From Bacillota bacterium (lineage in GTDB: Bacteria > Bacillota > Clostridia > Acetivibrionales > JAMNXU01): 64,000 nucleotides of DNA. Below are positions 34,549 to 44,747 of the stretch, piece by piece. Location of the stretch: the NCBI GenBank assembly GCA_023623175.1, contig JAMNXU010000030.1, positions 20,576 to 84,575 on the forward strand. Reading direction: 5' to 3'. The position numbers and the translations under genes were made by a program. The stretch's first letter is position 1; every line of letters starts with the position of its first letter. The notes under the pieces were generated by a model. The model saw only the letters and a list, made by a program, of their open reading frames with translations. It did not search any database and had not been told where the DNA came from.

Positions 34549-35091
34549 CAATATCCCTTGCTTTAATACTCTGCATCACCGGTGAAATCCCGCTCTCAGG
34601 CTGATAATAAACCTGTACCATCATGGTTTAGTCCACTTGCAACAGGTACTGCAATACAACAGTGATCCTGATTTGCAGAGTTTATACATCTCTTTCACAG
34701 AATTCATCTGTCTCTTTTAAATACAGTGTACCGGATGAAAACTAACAAAAAGACTAACAAAAGGGAACTAAAAGAAAAATTTTTTGCCCCAAATTAAAAA
34801 GGCCCCATAATCCAAATATGAGGCCTCTTTCAATCATCTCTGTCATCCTGGTTCAAGGACCTGTGCGTCCTCAAGACCTGCACGTCCTCACCACGAGTCG
34901 TTGAATCCAGACTCCTTGACCGGGGTCTGTCCCACTGTCAGCCAAAGTACTATAAATCAAACAACTTTTAGGCGCACACCTTTATGAAAACCTTAAGGCA
35001 AATACCTTTATGTACACACCTGTGATGCGAACTTCTACATATGATGCAAGCTTCTACATGTGATGTTAGCTTCTACATGTGATGTTAGCTT
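34549..35091. other. Gene-free convergent gap with repeats and a terminator
   Basis: This lies between the HD-GYP gene (+) and metK (-). It holds the hairpin described separately, a doubled gacctg-gcgtcctca word near 34858-34895, a fragment resembling the end of the dispersed repeat (gtctgtcccactg near 34925), and the 19-base array abutting metK. No gene was seen. Confidence 0.7.
34795..34830. terminator. Bidirectional terminator between HD-GYP gene and metK
   Basis: AGGCCcCAT and ATGaGGCCT form a stem with one mismatch and a 9-base loop. On the minus strand it is followed by TTTTTAATTT; on the plus strand by ctttcaatc. It likely ends metK transcripts and perhaps the HD-GYP transcript. Confidence 0.7.
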
Positions 35092-35094
35092 CTA
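35032..35094. repeat. 19-base tandem repeat reaching into the metK stop codon
   Basis: Units of cttctacatgtgatgttag at 35032-35050 (variant), 35051-35069 and 35070-35088, with a fourth partial unit from 35089. The minus-strand TAG stop of metK (35094-35092) lies within the last unit, so the array begins exactly at the end of the coding sequence. Confidence 0.9.
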
Positions 35095-36285
35095 CAAGCG
35101 TTGTGCCTCGGCTTTCAGTACCTCAGCCTTGTCGGTCTTCTCCCAGGTGAAATCAGCGTCGTCCCTGCCAAAATGTCCATAGGCCGCGGTCTTCTTGTAA
35201 ATCGGTCTCCTGAGCTGCAGTGTATTTATAATAGCCGCAGGTCTCAGGTCAAAATGCCTTTTTATCAGTTCAACGATTTTTTCATCGGGAATAATGCCTG
35301 TCCCAAATGTGTCAACATTTATGCAAACGGGTCTCGCAACCCCGATGGCATAGGCCAGCTGCACTTCGCAGGTCCTGGCGATCCCTGCCGCCACGATATT
35401 CTTTGCCACATATCGAGCCGCATAGGCCGCCGAGCGGTCCACCTTGGTGGGATCCTTTCCGGAAAATGCCCCGCCTCCGTGCCTTGCATAACCGCCATAT
35501 GTATCTACTATTATCTTTCTGCCCGTGAGCCCCGAATCCCCCTGGGGGCCTCCCACAACAAACCTGCCCGTGGGATTTACGAGGAATCGCGTATTCTTAT
35601 CCAGCAGTTCGGCCGGAACAACGGGCATGATCACATGCTCTATGACATCCCTCTCAATGGTGGCATGATCAACATCGTCACTGTGCTGCGTCGATATAAC
35701 AACGGTATCGACCCTTACAGGCCTGCCGTCTACATACTCAATGGTAACCTGGGATTTCCCGTCGGGGCGCAGGTATTTCAGCACATTTTGCTTTCTCACA
35801 TCGCTGAGCCTCTTTGTCAGCTTATGGGCCAGGGAAATGGGCATCGGCATGAGCTCCGGGGTTTCATCGCATGCAAAGCCGAACATCATGCCCTGGTCGC
35901 CGGCGCCGATGGCCTCGACTTCACTGTCAGTCATCTCGCCTATTCTGGCTTCCAGCGCCCTGTTAACGCCCATCGCAATATCCGGCGACTGGCTGTCAAT
36001 CGACGTGATCACTGCACATGTATCCGAATCAAAGCCGTACTTGGCCCTGTTGTAACCAATTTCACGGATAGTATCTCTGGCAGTTTTCGGTATATCCACG
36101 TAACAATCAGTTGTTATCTCCCCCATGACAACAACCAGACCGGTAGTAACGGCGGTTTCACAGGCAACCCGGGCATAGGGGTCCTCCTTTAAAATTGCAT
36201 CAAGTATTGCATCGGAAATCTGGTCGCAAATCTTGTCAGGGTGCCCCTCGGTAACCGATTCCGACGTAAAAAGCTTTCTTGCCAC
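35092..36285 (-). CDS. metK: S-adenosylmethionine synthetase
   Basis: 397 residues, full length, with the family motifs [16 protein letters not shown] (about 15-30), [15 protein letters not shown] and [19 protein letters not shown]. It makes S-adenosylmethionine from methionine and ATP, the methyl donor and the cofactor for radical-SAM enzymes such as the aminomutase at 50023. The start is GTG 36285 with GGAGGG 8 bases upstream. The short upstream region (36286-36433) holds ttacgcttt repeats and no SAM riboswitch. Expression may come from the ftsH side. Confidence 0.98.
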   Translation of the reverse strand: MARKLFTSESVTEGHPDKICDQISDAILDAILKEDPYARVACETAVTTGLVVVMGEITTDCYVDIPKTARDTIREIGYNRAKYGFDSDTCAVITSIDSQSPDIAMGVNRALEARIGEMTDSEVEAIGAGDQGMMFGFACDETPELMPMPISLAHKLTKRLSDVRKQNVLKYLRPDGKSQVTIEYVDGRPVRVDTVVISTQHSDDVDHATIERDVIEHVIMPVVPAELLDKNTRFLVNPTGRFVVGGPQGDSGLTGRKIIVDTYGGYARHGGGAFSGKDPTKVDRSAAYAARYVAKNIVAAGIARTCEVQLAYAIGVARPVCINVDTFGTGIIPDEKIVELIKRHFDLRPAAIINTLQLRRPIYKKTAAYGHFGRDDADFTWEKTDKAEVLKAEAQRL

Positions 36286-36433
36286 TTGTCAAACCCTCCT
36301 TAGTTCCGCAGAATATGCCCTTAAGCGCTTGTACATCAATTTCGACGTTTACATTTAAAACGTTTGTAGTTACGCTTTCGCGAATAGATTACGCTTTTCA
36401 ATTCAATTAAAAAATTACGCTTTTTCGAACAGG

Positions 36434-38254
36434 TCACGCATTTGCAAATATCTCTTCAAACTCTGCACCTTCGAGCTTCTCTTTCTGCATCAAAGCTTCG
36501 GCAACTTTATGCAGCTTGTTGATGTTCTCGCGGAGCAGCGCCTTGGCCTTTTCGTAAGCTGTATCTATGATGTTCTTCACTTCCCTGTCTATGGCTGCGG
36601 CTATTTCTTCGCTGTAATTCCTCGCCTGGGCCAAATCCCTGCCAATAAACACTTCGTCAGCGTCGGTGCCGAATATCAGGTTGCTGAGGTTCTCGCTCAT
36701 GCCGTATTTCGTGATCATGTTTCTTGCAACGCCGTTAGCCTGCTTGAGATCACTGTAGGCGCCCGTGCTGACTTCCCCGAGAACCAGCTCTTCCGCGGCC
36801 CTTCCGCCGAGAGAAATGATTATTGTTTCCATCAGCTGGCTGCGCGTATGGTAATGCTTATCCTCTTCAGGCTTGTGCGCCGTGTAACCGCCGGCCATAC
36901 CCGAAGGAATAATCGAAATCCTGTCCACCTTGTCCGTCGTGGAAATTACCTTGACGGCTATGGCGTGCCCGGCCTCGTGGTAAGCAGTGAGCATCTTTTC
37001 CTTTTCGCTCATTACCCTGCTCTTCTTCTCGGGACCCACAACCACCTTGAACGTGGCTTCCTTGATTTCCTCCATCGTAATCACTTTCTTGTCCTTGCGC
37101 GCGGCAAGCAGTGCCGCCTCGTTGAGCAGGTTCTCCAGGTCGGCCCCCGTGAAGCCCGGCGTGCTCTTTGCGAGCTCATCCAGCCGTACATCGGGCGCCA
37201 GCGGCTTTCCGCGGGCATGGACCCTCAATATGGCCTCACGTCCCTTGATATCGGGCAGACCCACGGTAATTCTCCTGTCAAACCTTCCGGGCCTGAGCAG
37301 CGCAGGGTCGAGTATATCGGGACGGTTGGTGGCAGCAAGCACGATAACGCCTTCATTAACACCGAATCCGTCCATTTCAACCAGCAGCTGGTTCAGCGTC
37401 TGCTCCCTTTCATCATGGCCTCCGCCGAGACCGGCTCCCCTGTGTCTTCCAACCGCGTCAATCTCATCTATGAAAACAATGCACGGAGAATTCTTCTTCG
37501 CCTGTTCAAACAAGTCCCTTACTCTCGATGCGCCAACTCCGACAAACATCTCGACAAAATCAGAACCGCTTATACTGAAAAAAGGCACACCGGCTTCGCC
37601 GGACACTGCTCTTGCAAGCAGCGTCTTACCGGTTCCCGGCGGTCCGACGAGCAGCACGCCTTTCGGTATTCTTGCGCCGAGTTCAATAAACTTCTTGGGC
37701 TGCTTGAGGAATTCAACAATCTCCCTCAGCTCTTCCTTCTCCTCTTCCTGGCCGGCCACATCGTCAAAGGTGACCTTGCGCTTGTCATCGGTACTCAGCT
37801 TGGCGCGGCTCTTACCGAAAGACATCACCCGATTTCCGCCAGCTCCCTGGGACTGTTGCAGGAAGAATATCCAGAACAGGACAAATATAACAATAAGAAC
37901 GATTGTCGGAAGCATCGAAACCCACCATGGAGCCTCGGGCGGCTGCTGAATCCTGAATTCGTTGATCAGGTTGTTCTTCTGGGCTTCAGTCGCTTCGGAG
38001 ACGAAAGAATATATGTCCTGGGGAACATTGGCCACATAAACGTTCAGTTTCGAACCCAGATTGTTGTTCTTGAGCGTTATTGTTGCCTTATTTCCCTCTA
38101 ATATAATCTTGTCAACATTATTGTTGTAAATCTCGTCAAGCAGCGTAGAATACGGAATCTCCCTGGGATTGTCCTGGTTCTGTACAAACGAGACAATTAC
38201 CAGTATCAAAACAAAAAGAACTATATAAAAGCTAATCCCCTTGAGGTATTTCAA
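36434..38254 (-). CDS. ftsH: ATP-dependent zinc metalloprotease FtsH
   Basis: 606 residues. Two N-terminal transmembrane segments (about 5-25 and 110-130) flank an extracytoplasmic domain. The AAA+ domain has Walker A GPPGTGKT (about 205-212) and Walker [12 protein letters not shown]; the M41 zinc protease has HEAGH (about 429-433). It degrades membrane and short-lived cytoplasmic proteins. Translation starts at TTG 38254 with GGAGGG 8 bases upstream. A promoter is proposed at 38339-38367. The order tilS-hpt-ftsH is the conserved Firmicute arrangement. Confidence 0.97.
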   Translation of the reverse strand: MKYLKGISFYIVLFVLILVIVSFVQNQDNPREIPYSTLLDEIYNNNVDKIILEGNKATITLKNNNLGSKLNVYVANVPQDIYSFVSEATEAQKNNLINEFRIQQPPEAPWWVSMLPTIVLIVIFVLFWIFFLQQSQGAGGNRVMSFGKSRAKLSTDDKRKVTFDDVAGQEEEKEELREIVEFLKQPKKFIELGARIPKGVLLVGPPGTGKTLLARAVSGEAGVPFFSISGSDFVEMFVGVGASRVRDLFEQAKKNSPCIVFIDEIDAVGRHRGAGLGGGHDEREQTLNQLLVEMDGFGVNEGVIVLAATNRPDILDPALLRPGRFDRRITVGLPDIKGREAILRVHARGKPLAPDVRLDELAKSTPGFTGADLENLLNEAALLAARKDKKVITMEEIKEATFKVVVGPEKKSRVMSEKEKMLTAYHEAGHAIAVKVISTTDKVDRISIIPSGMAGGYTAHKPEEDKHYHTRSQLMETIIISLGGRAAEELVLGEVSTGAYSDLKQANGVARNMITKYGMSENLSNLIFGTDADEVFIGRDLAQARNYSEEIAAAIDREVKNIIDTAYEKAKALLRENINKLHKVAEALMQKEKLEGAEFEEIFANA

Positions 38255-38338
38255 TAAATTCTCCCTCCTTAATCGCTGCGGTCAATAGGCTGTCACAAGG
38301 CTTGGAACAATTATGAAATTTTAATTATTTTTAATCTA

Positions 38339-38367
38339 ATATTAGCATATCACCTTTTAAAACTCAA
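38339..38367 (-). promoter_or_regulatory. Putative sigma-A promoter for ftsH
   Basis: On the minus strand TTGAGT (38367-38362), 17 bases, TAATAT (38344-38339). The leader is about 80 bases. The -10 is imperfect and lies in a palindrome (ctaatattag). Confidence 0.5.
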
Positions 38368-38403
38368 TAAACAGCAAAATTACGCCCAAAACCTGTATTT
38401 TAA

Positions 38404-38433
38404 GCCATATGGCACCTTGACGGTCCATATGGC
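38404..38433. promoter_or_regulatory. Perfect inverted repeat between hpt and ftsH
   Basis: gccatatgg and ccatatggc (9 bases each) surround a 12-base centre whose ends can pair further (acc/ggt). It lies about 120 bases after the hpt stop and upstream of the ftsH promoter. It could be a terminator with a weak U-tail for hpt or an operator for ftsH. Confidence 0.6.
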
Positions 38434-38556
38434 CTGCCATGATCAAAAAAACAGCTTCAAAGAAAAAAAGAAACTAATTTACTATTATCCAAAAATCACT
38501 TGTTTAAAACGCCTTTTCACAAATAAGCGAAGCAATATATTCAAGGGTTTGATCCT

Positions 38557-39102
38557 TTAACCCTTGTTGGCGTACACCCTCGGGCTCAGCGTGCAAACAT
38601 CGGGAAGATTCCTGTAAAGCCCTGCATAATCGAGTCCGTATCCCACAACAAATTTATCCGGTATTACAATGGCCTCGTAATCCACCTCGATATCAACTTT
38701 TCTCCTTGACGGCTTGTCCAGCGCTGTGCACAGTTTAACGCTCGCGGGATTGCGCGTGGAAAGGAGCTCCTTGAGATGCCTGAGCGTAAGTCCCGTATCA
38801 ACGAGATCCTCCACAATCAGGACATGTTTTCCTGTAATATCGATATCAATATCCTTTATAATCCTCACGACTCCTGAAGACGAAGTCGAGGCGCCGTAGC
38901 TCGAAACGGAAATAAAGTCCATGTCCACGGGAATGGTAATCTCCCTCATAAGGTCGGCAAGATACACAAAGCCTCCCTTCAGGACGCCAACGAGGACCAG
39001 GTCCTTCCCCCTGTAATCTTCGGAAATCTGCTTTCCAACCCTCTTTGCCAGCTGCTGCAATTCCTCTCTTGTCACCAATACTTCTTCAATATCGTTCAGC
39101 AT
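38557..39102 (-). CDS. hpt: Hypoxanthine phosphoribosyltransferase
   Basis: 181 residues of the type I phosphoribosyltransferase family. The PRPP loop is VLIVEDLVDTGLTL (about 94-107), and the substrate region KFVVGYGLDYAGLYRNLPDV is near the C-terminus. It salvages hypoxanthine (and often guanine) to IMP/GMP. GGAGGG lies 6 bases before ATG 39102. In Firmicutes hpt lies between tilS and ftsH, as here. Confidence 0.97.
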   Translation of the reverse strand: MLNDIEEVLVTREELQQLAKRVGKQISEDYRGKDLVLVGVLKGGFVYLADLMREITIPVDMDFISVSSYGASTSSSGVVRIIKDIDIDITGKHVLIVEDLVDTGLTLRHLKELLSTRNPASVKLCTALDKPSRRKVDIEVDYEAIVIPDKFVVGYGLDYAGLYRNLPDVCTLSPRVYANKG

Positions 39103-39246
39103 AATTTACCCTCCATGTACTAATCCAATTTTATTTCAATGCTTTTTGATAAAATTGCAATGTATAATAAAATTGCAATACTGCCTGCAAATTACCTTGC
39201 GATGAAAATAATGCCTGAAATAATACCTGCCAGAGGCATTTCGCCG

Positions 39247-40674
39247 TCAGCCCTGCATGAATCTTATGGACAGCACGGTTTTAGTATTTTCCGTCACCTT
39301 ATATTTATCACTGATTTTATGCCCGACAACCCAGACTATCTCGTTGCCCGTGGCAATCAGCGGAATACGGTCCCTCTCATGCCTTGGAATTTTCATCTCG
39401 TTGAAAAATTTCTTGAGCTTTTTGGTGCCGTTTCCTTTCAGAGGTTTAAACACGTCGCCGTCTCTTCGGTTTCGCAAATGAATTTCCCGATCAAGCTTTT
39501 CATAATCAAAAAACTGCACTAATGAATTATATCCCATATCATTGCAGCGCTCAATATCTTTTGGCAACAAAACACTGGTTTCGACAATCCAGCCCGCGTC
39601 AGCAACTTCCGTTTTTCCGGGAACCCGTACCTTCACGTCGATTTCGCCTATTTCACCGCCTTTTTCAAAAGCGGCACTGAAAATCTCAAGCCCGCCGTAG
39701 GCAAATCTCGCCCGTATACCGCCCGGAAGGTGCAGCTCTGTCCCCGTCCTGCCCTTGCACAATTTCAGAATATCCCTGACATGCACGTTTTCAATACCGT
39801 CGAGGTCACCCTTGATATCCCTTATGGCAAATCTCACAACCCGCCCTGCCATGGCGCCGCTTAGTTCCCCGAGTCTCTTCGCGTCAAGCTTAATGCTGCT
39901 GCATCCCTTGCCTTCGTGCTCCATGCCGCGCCCGTCGCCAAGCCTGCAGGAAATATACAGTTCATAGGCCTTATCATTTAAAAATGCAGCGTCTTCCCTC
40001 ACATTCCCGGCAAGCCTCACAAGGCTCTCAACTATCGAAGGATTGAAATTTTCCTTAAGAAATGGAATAAGCTCAAGGCGGATCCTGTTCCTCGTATAAA
40101 CGCTCTCGAGATTGCTCCTGTCCGTTCGCGTATCGAGATTGTTTTCGCGGCAATAAGCCTCGATTTCGCTCCTGTCGGCATCGAGCAGCGGGCGGATAAT
40201 CCTGCCGCGGACATAGTCCATTCCCTTAAGCCCGTCAATACCCGTTCCGCGTATAATGTTCAGAAGCACGGTTTCGGCCTGGTCATTGCGGTTGTGCGCC
40301 ACGGCAATTTTGTCGGCGCCGAGCCTGTCCGCATATTTTTCAAATATGGAATACCTGGCAATTCGGCCCGCTTCTTCAACGGAAATGCCTTCCTTTTCAG
40401 CCAAAGCGGCAACATCGCACTTTTCGGAATAAAACGGGATCCCCAGGCTTCGGCATAATTCGCGGCAGTATTCCTCGTCGGCGTCGGCCTCGTCGCCCCT
40501 GAGCATGTGATTCACATGAACAGCAAAAATTTTAGCTCCAAGCCTTCCGGAAAGATTCTTCAGGACATGGAGCAGACAAACGGAGTCGGGACCGCCCGAA
40601 AGTCCGACAACAATCCCTTCTCCATATTCTATCAGCCTGTGTTTTTCAATTGTGTCCAAAACCTTATCCAGCAT
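39247..40674 (-). CDS. tilS: tRNA(Ile)-lysidine synthetase
   Basis: 475 residues. The N-terminal PP-loop ATPase has the signature VVGLSGGPDSVCLLHVL (SGGPDS at about 25-30), followed by the TilS signature region and a C-terminal TilS_C domain (about 390-465) ending in QG. It converts cytidine-34 of tRNA-Ile (CAU anticodon) to lysidine so it reads AUA. The gene is followed by hpt after 144 bases. Its start follows the dnaB stop by 55 bases, so it is probably in one transcript with dnaB. Confidence 0.96.
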   Translation of the reverse strand: MLDKVLDTIEKHRLIEYGEGIVVGLSGGPDSVCLLHVLKNLSGRLGAKIFAVHVNHMLRGDEADADEEYCRELCRSLGIPFYSEKCDVAALAEKEGISVEEAGRIARYSIFEKYADRLGADKIAVAHNRNDQAETVLLNIIRGTGIDGLKGMDYVRGRIIRPLLDADRSEIEAYCRENNLDTRTDRSNLESVYTRNRIRLELIPFLKENFNPSIVESLVRLAGNVREDAAFLNDKAYELYISCRLGDGRGMEHEGKGCSSIKLDAKRLGELSGAMAGRVVRFAIRDIKGDLDGIENVHVRDILKLCKGRTGTELHLPGGIRARFAYGGLEIFSAAFEKGGEIGEIDVKVRVPGKTEVADAGWIVETSVLLPKDIERCNDMGYNSLVQFFDYEKLDREIHLRNRRDGDVFKPLKGNGTKKLKKFFNEMKIPRHERDRIPLIATGNEIVWVVGHKISDKYKVTENTKTVLSIRFMQG

Positions 40675-40729
40675 TTAAACGGCATCACTCCGCTTCTGCC
40701 AGGCTATCCGTCTTTTGATAAGCTTTTCC

Positions 40730-42061
40730 CTATTCCTTCTTGAGATTCGCAAACTTGGTGTACTGGCCCATCCACTTGAGTTCTACCGTGCCTGTAGATC
40801 CGTTTCTGTGCTTCGCGATGATAATTTCCGCAATGTTGAGCTTGTCCGTGTCAGGGTTATAATAATCGTCCCTGTATAGGAACAGCACAATATCGGCATC
40901 CTGTTCTATGGCGCCGGATTCCCTCAAGTCGCTCAGCATCGGCCTGTGGTCCGTCCTCTGCTCGGGCGCACGGCTAAGCTGGGAACACGTGAAAATCGGG
41001 ACATTAAGCTCCTTGGCGAGAATTTTGAGAGACCTCGACATCGCCGATATCTCCACCTGCCTGCTCTCGCTCTTTCCCGTCGACTGCAGCAGCTGCAGGT
41101 AATCGATAATCACAAGCCCGAGACCTTTTTCAAGCTTCAGCCTCCTGCATTTTGCCCGGATTTCCGTAATCGTGATACCGGGCGTGTCATCTATGTAAAT
41201 GGGCGCTTCCGAAATGGGGCCAAGCCCCCGGGCAATCTTTTTCCAGTCTTCGTCGTCAAGCTTGCCCGTCCTCATCTTATGGCTGTCAATCATCACTTCG
41301 CTCGCGAGTATCCTGTTCACCAGCTGCTCCTTGGACATTTCAAGGTTGAAAATCGCCACGGGGACGCGCGCGCGAATAGCCGCATGGGCGGCCACGTTCA
41401 GCGTAAAAGCCGTCTTGCCCATGCCCGGGCGCGCCGCGAACAGTATGAGGTCCGAATTGTGCAGGCCGGCAAGCTTGTTGTCAAGGTCAATGAATCCCGT
41501 GGGAACTCCCGTAATATTGCCCTTATTATGGTAGAGCTCCTCGAGCGTATCAAGGGTTTCGTACAGGATGTCCTTTATGTGCACAAAACCCTGGACGCGC
41601 TTTCTCTGCATTATGTCGAAAATGCTTTTTTCGGCCCTGTCGAGCACATAATCGACTTCCTCGGCAGAGCTGTACCCCATCTCCACGATATCCATCGAAA
41701 CCTTTATCAGCTTTCGCAGGATGGATTTTTCCTCGACAATTTTGGCATAATGCCGCGCATTGGCCGTTGTCGGCACCATCGTGGCAAGGTTGGCCAGGTA
41801 CTCAAGCCCGCCTACGGCCTCCAGGGTACCCCTCTGCTTGAGCATCTCGCTGACCGTGACAAGGTCAATGGGCTCGCCGCTGTCGAACAGGCTTATGATC
41901 GCCGAGTAAATCTCTTTATGATCTTCGCGGTAAAAATCTTCACTTTTCAAAATCTCAGTTATGGCAGGGATGATCTCCCTGTCCAGGAGCATAGAACCAA
42001 GAACCGACTGCTCCGCTTCTATGTTCTGTGGCGGTATCCGTCCCATTGCTCTGATATCCAT
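40730..42061 (-). CDS. dnaB: Replicative DNA helicase
   Basis: 443 residues from the preferred ATG 42061 (MDIRAMGRIPPQNIEAEQSV); a TTG at 42127 with GGGGAG 9 bases upstream would add 22 residues unlike other DnaB proteins. N-terminal DnaB_N domain (about 1-110), then the RecA-like helicase with Walker A ARPGMGKTA (about 205-213), VIIDYLQLL and the C-terminal RESGAIEQDADIVLFLYRD. It unwinds DNA ahead of the replisome. It directly follows rplI, a common Firmicute pair. Confidence 0.97.
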   Translation of the reverse strand: MDIRAMGRIPPQNIEAEQSVLGSMLLDREIIPAITEILKSEDFYREDHKEIYSAIISLFDSGEPIDLVTVSEMLKQRGTLEAVGGLEYLANLATMVPTTANARHYAKIVEEKSILRKLIKVSMDIVEMGYSSAEEVDYVLDRAEKSIFDIMQRKRVQGFVHIKDILYETLDTLEELYHNKGNITGVPTGFIDLDNKLAGLHNSDLILFAARPGMGKTAFTLNVAAHAAIRARVPVAIFNLEMSKEQLVNRILASEVMIDSHKMRTGKLDDEDWKKIARGLGPISEAPIYIDDTPGITITEIRAKCRRLKLEKGLGLVIIDYLQLLQSTGKSESRQVEISAMSRSLKILAKELNVPIFTCSQLSRAPEQRTDHRPMLSDLRESGAIEQDADIVLFLYRDDYYNPDTDKLNIAEIIIAKHRNGSTGTVELKWMGQYTKFANLKKE

Positions 42062-42151
42062 AGTCTCTCCCACAAATCCATTTTGAAATCCATGCGCTAC
42101 TGCCGGGCTGACCCGGCCATTGTTCAACTAACCAGTCTCCCCGTTCATTCC

Positions 42152-42598
42152 TTATTCAGCTTCAACCCTGACTTTGACCTTAGTGCTGACTCCCGGGTAA
42201 AGCTTGACATCCACGTCAACAACCCCGAGCGAGCGAATGGGTTCATCGAGCACAATATGCTTTTTATCTATGTCAACCTTGAACTCACTCTTTATCTTGT
42301 CAGCTATTTCCTTGTTTGTAATCGAACCGAACAGTTTTCCCGATTCACCGGCCTTCGTCCTGATCACGATCGTTTTTCCCCCGAGGCTTTCCGCTACGGC
42401 CTTAGCGTTCGCAAGCTCCCTTTCCTTCCGCTTCTGTTCGGCTTCATTCCGGGCTTTCATCTGGCTTATATTAGCAGCGGTCGCCTCGACTGCAAGACCT
42501 TTCGGCAACAGGTAATTGCGGGCATACCCGTCGCTTACATCAACCATGCTGTCCTTTTTTCCAAGCCCCTTCACGTCCTGCTGCAGTATGACCTTCAT
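42152..42598 (-). CDS. rplI: 50S ribosomal protein L9
   Basis: 148 residues. The N-terminal RNA-binding domain ([20 protein letters not shown], then [13 protein letters not shown]) is joined by a long helix to the C-terminal domain. It binds 23S rRNA near the L1 stalk base. The ATG has GGAGG 8 bases upstream. The order gdpP-rplI-dnaB is the usual Firmicute arrangement. Confidence 0.98.
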   Translation of the reverse strand: MKVILQQDVKGLGKKDSMVDVSDGYARNYLLPKGLAVEATAANISQMKARNEAEQKRKERELANAKAVAESLGGKTIVIRTKAGESGKLFGSITNKEIADKIKSEFKVDIDKKHIVLDEPIRSLGVVDVDVKLYPGVSTKVKVRVEAE

Positions 42599-42697
42599 AA
42601 AAATACCTCCTAAACCGTCTTTAAAATACCGTTAAACTCACACGGAAACAGCCTGTTGTTCGCTGTTCTGTCCTTCTCTGTTCTGTCCCTGGCTTTT

Positions 42698-44716
42698 CTA
42701 TCCTTCTCTGTTCTTTTCCACATATTCCATTATAGCATATTTAAGCTTTTCTTTCGCATCCTCCAGCGTGGCGCCGTGAAGCTGCGCCCCGGCAACGGAA
42801 AAATGCCCTCCGCCGCCGAGCTTTTCCAATATAACCTGCACGTTGATATCCCCCAGCGACCGCCCGCTGATAAACACGCCGTCGCTTAAATACCCCAGCA
42901 CGAATGCCGCGGAAATGCCGACGAGGTTCAGAAGCTCGTCGGCGGCCTTCGCCGCAATCAGCTGCTGGTTCTTCATATCGCGCGGGCACGTGGAAATCGC
43001 AATGTTTTCATTAAATAATTCCGCATTTCTCACAATATCGGATACTTCCACGTAGCTTCGCAGGTCGTTCTGGAAAAGCTGCTTCACCGATACCGTGTCA
43101 AGTCCGTGCCTCCTTAGATAGGAAGCGGCCTCAAATGTCCTTACGCCGGTCTTGAACGTAAAGCTTTTTGTATCCACAATAATTCCCGCATACAGCGCTT
43201 CCGTCTCAATCGGCGAAAGCCTGATTTTGTCGTCAAGATACTGGATAATCTCCGTCACGAGCTCGCACGTGGACGAAGCATAGGGCTCCTGGTATGTAAG
43301 CAGCGCATCGCGGATAAACTCGGTGCCCTTCCTGTGATGGTCAATCACCACCACGTGGCGCCCGGGACCCTCAAGCAGCTCGGGACATTCGGTAATGCTC
43401 GGCCTGTGGGTATCCACCACCACTACCAGCGTATTGCCGTCATTGCGCTCCAGGGCTTCCGCCCTGCTTATAAACAGGTTCTCGTAAACCGGGTTTCGGC
43501 TGATCTTTTCCACCATGCGGTCAATGGTCTGGTTGGACCGATCCAGCACAATATATGCCTGCCGGTTGCGGCTCCTGGCAATCCTGTAAACGCCGAGGGC
43601 TGCGCCCAGCGCGTCAATGTCCATGTTCTCATGGCCCATTATGAAAACCTGGCCGGACTTGTCAATCAGCTCGCGCAGCGCATAGGCCATTACCCTCGCC
43701 TTAACCCTGGTACGTTTCTCGATCTCCGGCGATTTCCCGCCGAAAAACCTGAACTGCTTGCGGTCGTCAATTACGGCCTGGTCCCCTCCGCGGCCCAGCG
43801 CTATGTCGATAGCCGCCTGGGCGCTGCGGAAATTCTCCGCAAGGCTCGCCCCGTTGACGCCAAGGCCAATACTGAGCGTCACGGGAATCTTGTTACCGTG
43901 ATTGATTTCCTTGACGGAATCGAGAATGTCGAATTTCTTCTCCTCGAATTTTTTCAGGTGCCTGTACTGGAAAACAAAAACATACCTGTCCCTTTCATAT
44001 TTCCTGAGAATCCCGTCGGCAAAGGCAAGCCAGCTGTTAATGCTCCTGTCAATCTCGGCAAGCAGCTGGGGATGTTTTTCGTCTTCAATGCTCTGCATAA
44101 GCTCATCGTAATTATCTATTACGATAATGCCCGCACAGGCTTTTTCGTCTTCGTACCTCTCGTTCAGTTCATACAGGTCGGATTTATCTATGAAATAAAG
44201 CATGAGAATCTGGCCGCCGGCAATAACATTGCCCTCCGTCCTGGAGCAACTGCCCATGACGGTATAATGCCTGCCGCCTATCTCAATTTCCCTGCTGCAA
44301 ATTTCGCTGCCCGAGCCTTCCCCATCGCCGAAGGCAGCCGGGTCAAGATCGGGAATAATGGTCTGGATGGACTTGCCGAGCAAATCCTCTCCGCTGAAAA
44401 TCTCCCTGAACAGCGCATTATACCAGATAATGCCGCCGTCGATCCCGACCACCGCGAGCGGCATGGGGAATTTAAGCAGGGTGTTCCTGGTCGCGGCCTC
44501 CATATTAAATGTAAGGTCCTCGATGTATTTAACAATCTCGCGCCTGCGCTTAAAACCCGTCCTGTAGCTGTAATAAACAAGGTAAAGAAGCAGAATGCAG
44601 GCCGGTATGGCCACCCATACGCTGAAAAAGCTTATTACAACCACGAGAACGAGTATAATCCAGAGATACAGGCTCGCTTTCGGAACGAGCATCCCTGAAA
44701 ACTTCTGATTATCCAT
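42698..44716 (-). CDS. gdpP: Cyclic-di-AMP phosphodiesterase GdpP (YybT)
   Basis: 672 residues. Two N-terminal transmembrane helices (about 15-50), a PAS-like domain (about 65-170), a degenerate GGDEF domain (about 180-310), then a DHH domain (NMDIDALGAALG about 365-376, VVVIDHHRKG about 440-449) and DHHA1 with GGGGHFSVAGAQL near 640. It hydrolyses c-di-AMP to pApA, lowering the second messenger that controls potassium and osmolyte homeostasis. It is translated from ATG 44716 with GGAG 8 bases upstream, next to rplI as in B. subtilis. A c-di-AMP riboswitch lies 5 kb away at about 49370. Confidence 0.96.
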   Translation of the reverse strand: MDNQKFSGMLVPKASLYLWIILVLVVVISFFSVWVAIPACILLLYLVYYSYRTGFKRRREIVKYIEDLTFNMEAATRNTLLKFPMPLAVVGIDGGIIWYNALFREIFSGEDLLGKSIQTIIPDLDPAAFGDGEGSGSEICSREIEIGGRHYTVMGSCSRTEGNVIAGGQILMLYFIDKSDLYELNERYEDEKACAGIIVIDNYDELMQSIEDEKHPQLLAEIDRSINSWLAFADGILRKYERDRYVFVFQYRHLKKFEEKKFDILDSVKEINHGNKIPVTLSIGLGVNGASLAENFRSAQAAIDIALGRGGDQAVIDDRKQFRFFGGKSPEIEKRTRVKARVMAYALRELIDKSGQVFIMGHENMDIDALGAALGVYRIARSRNRQAYIVLDRSNQTIDRMVEKISRNPVYENLFISRAEALERNDGNTLVVVVDTHRPSITECPELLEGPGRHVVVIDHHRKGTEFIRDALLTYQEPYASSTCELVTEIIQYLDDKIRLSPIETEALYAGIIVDTKSFTFKTGVRTFEAASYLRRHGLDTVSVKQLFQNDLRSYVEVSDIVRNAELFNENIAISTCPRDMKNQQLIAAKAADELLNLVGISAAFVLGYLSDGVFISGRSLGDINVQVILEKLGGGGHFSVAGAQLHGATLEDAKEKLKYAIMEYVEKNREG

Positions 44717-44747
44717 AAGGTCATCTCCACAACTTATACTATTTGGA

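Noticed and set aside
36286..36433. SAM riboswitch upstream of metK
   Set aside because: The gap is short and filled by ttacgcttt repeats; no S-box or other SAM motif is visible.
36509..38101. 530-codon plus-strand open frame
   Set aside because: Exact mirror of ftsH in another frame; no family motif or ribosome binding site.
40946..42613. Long plus-strand open frame (555 codons) across dnaB and rplI
   Set aside because: It is antisense to well-conserved dnaB and rplI and has no recognisable protein; it reflects codon bias of the real genes.
43334..44698. 454-codon plus-strand open frame
   Set aside because: Antisense to gdpP; no domain.
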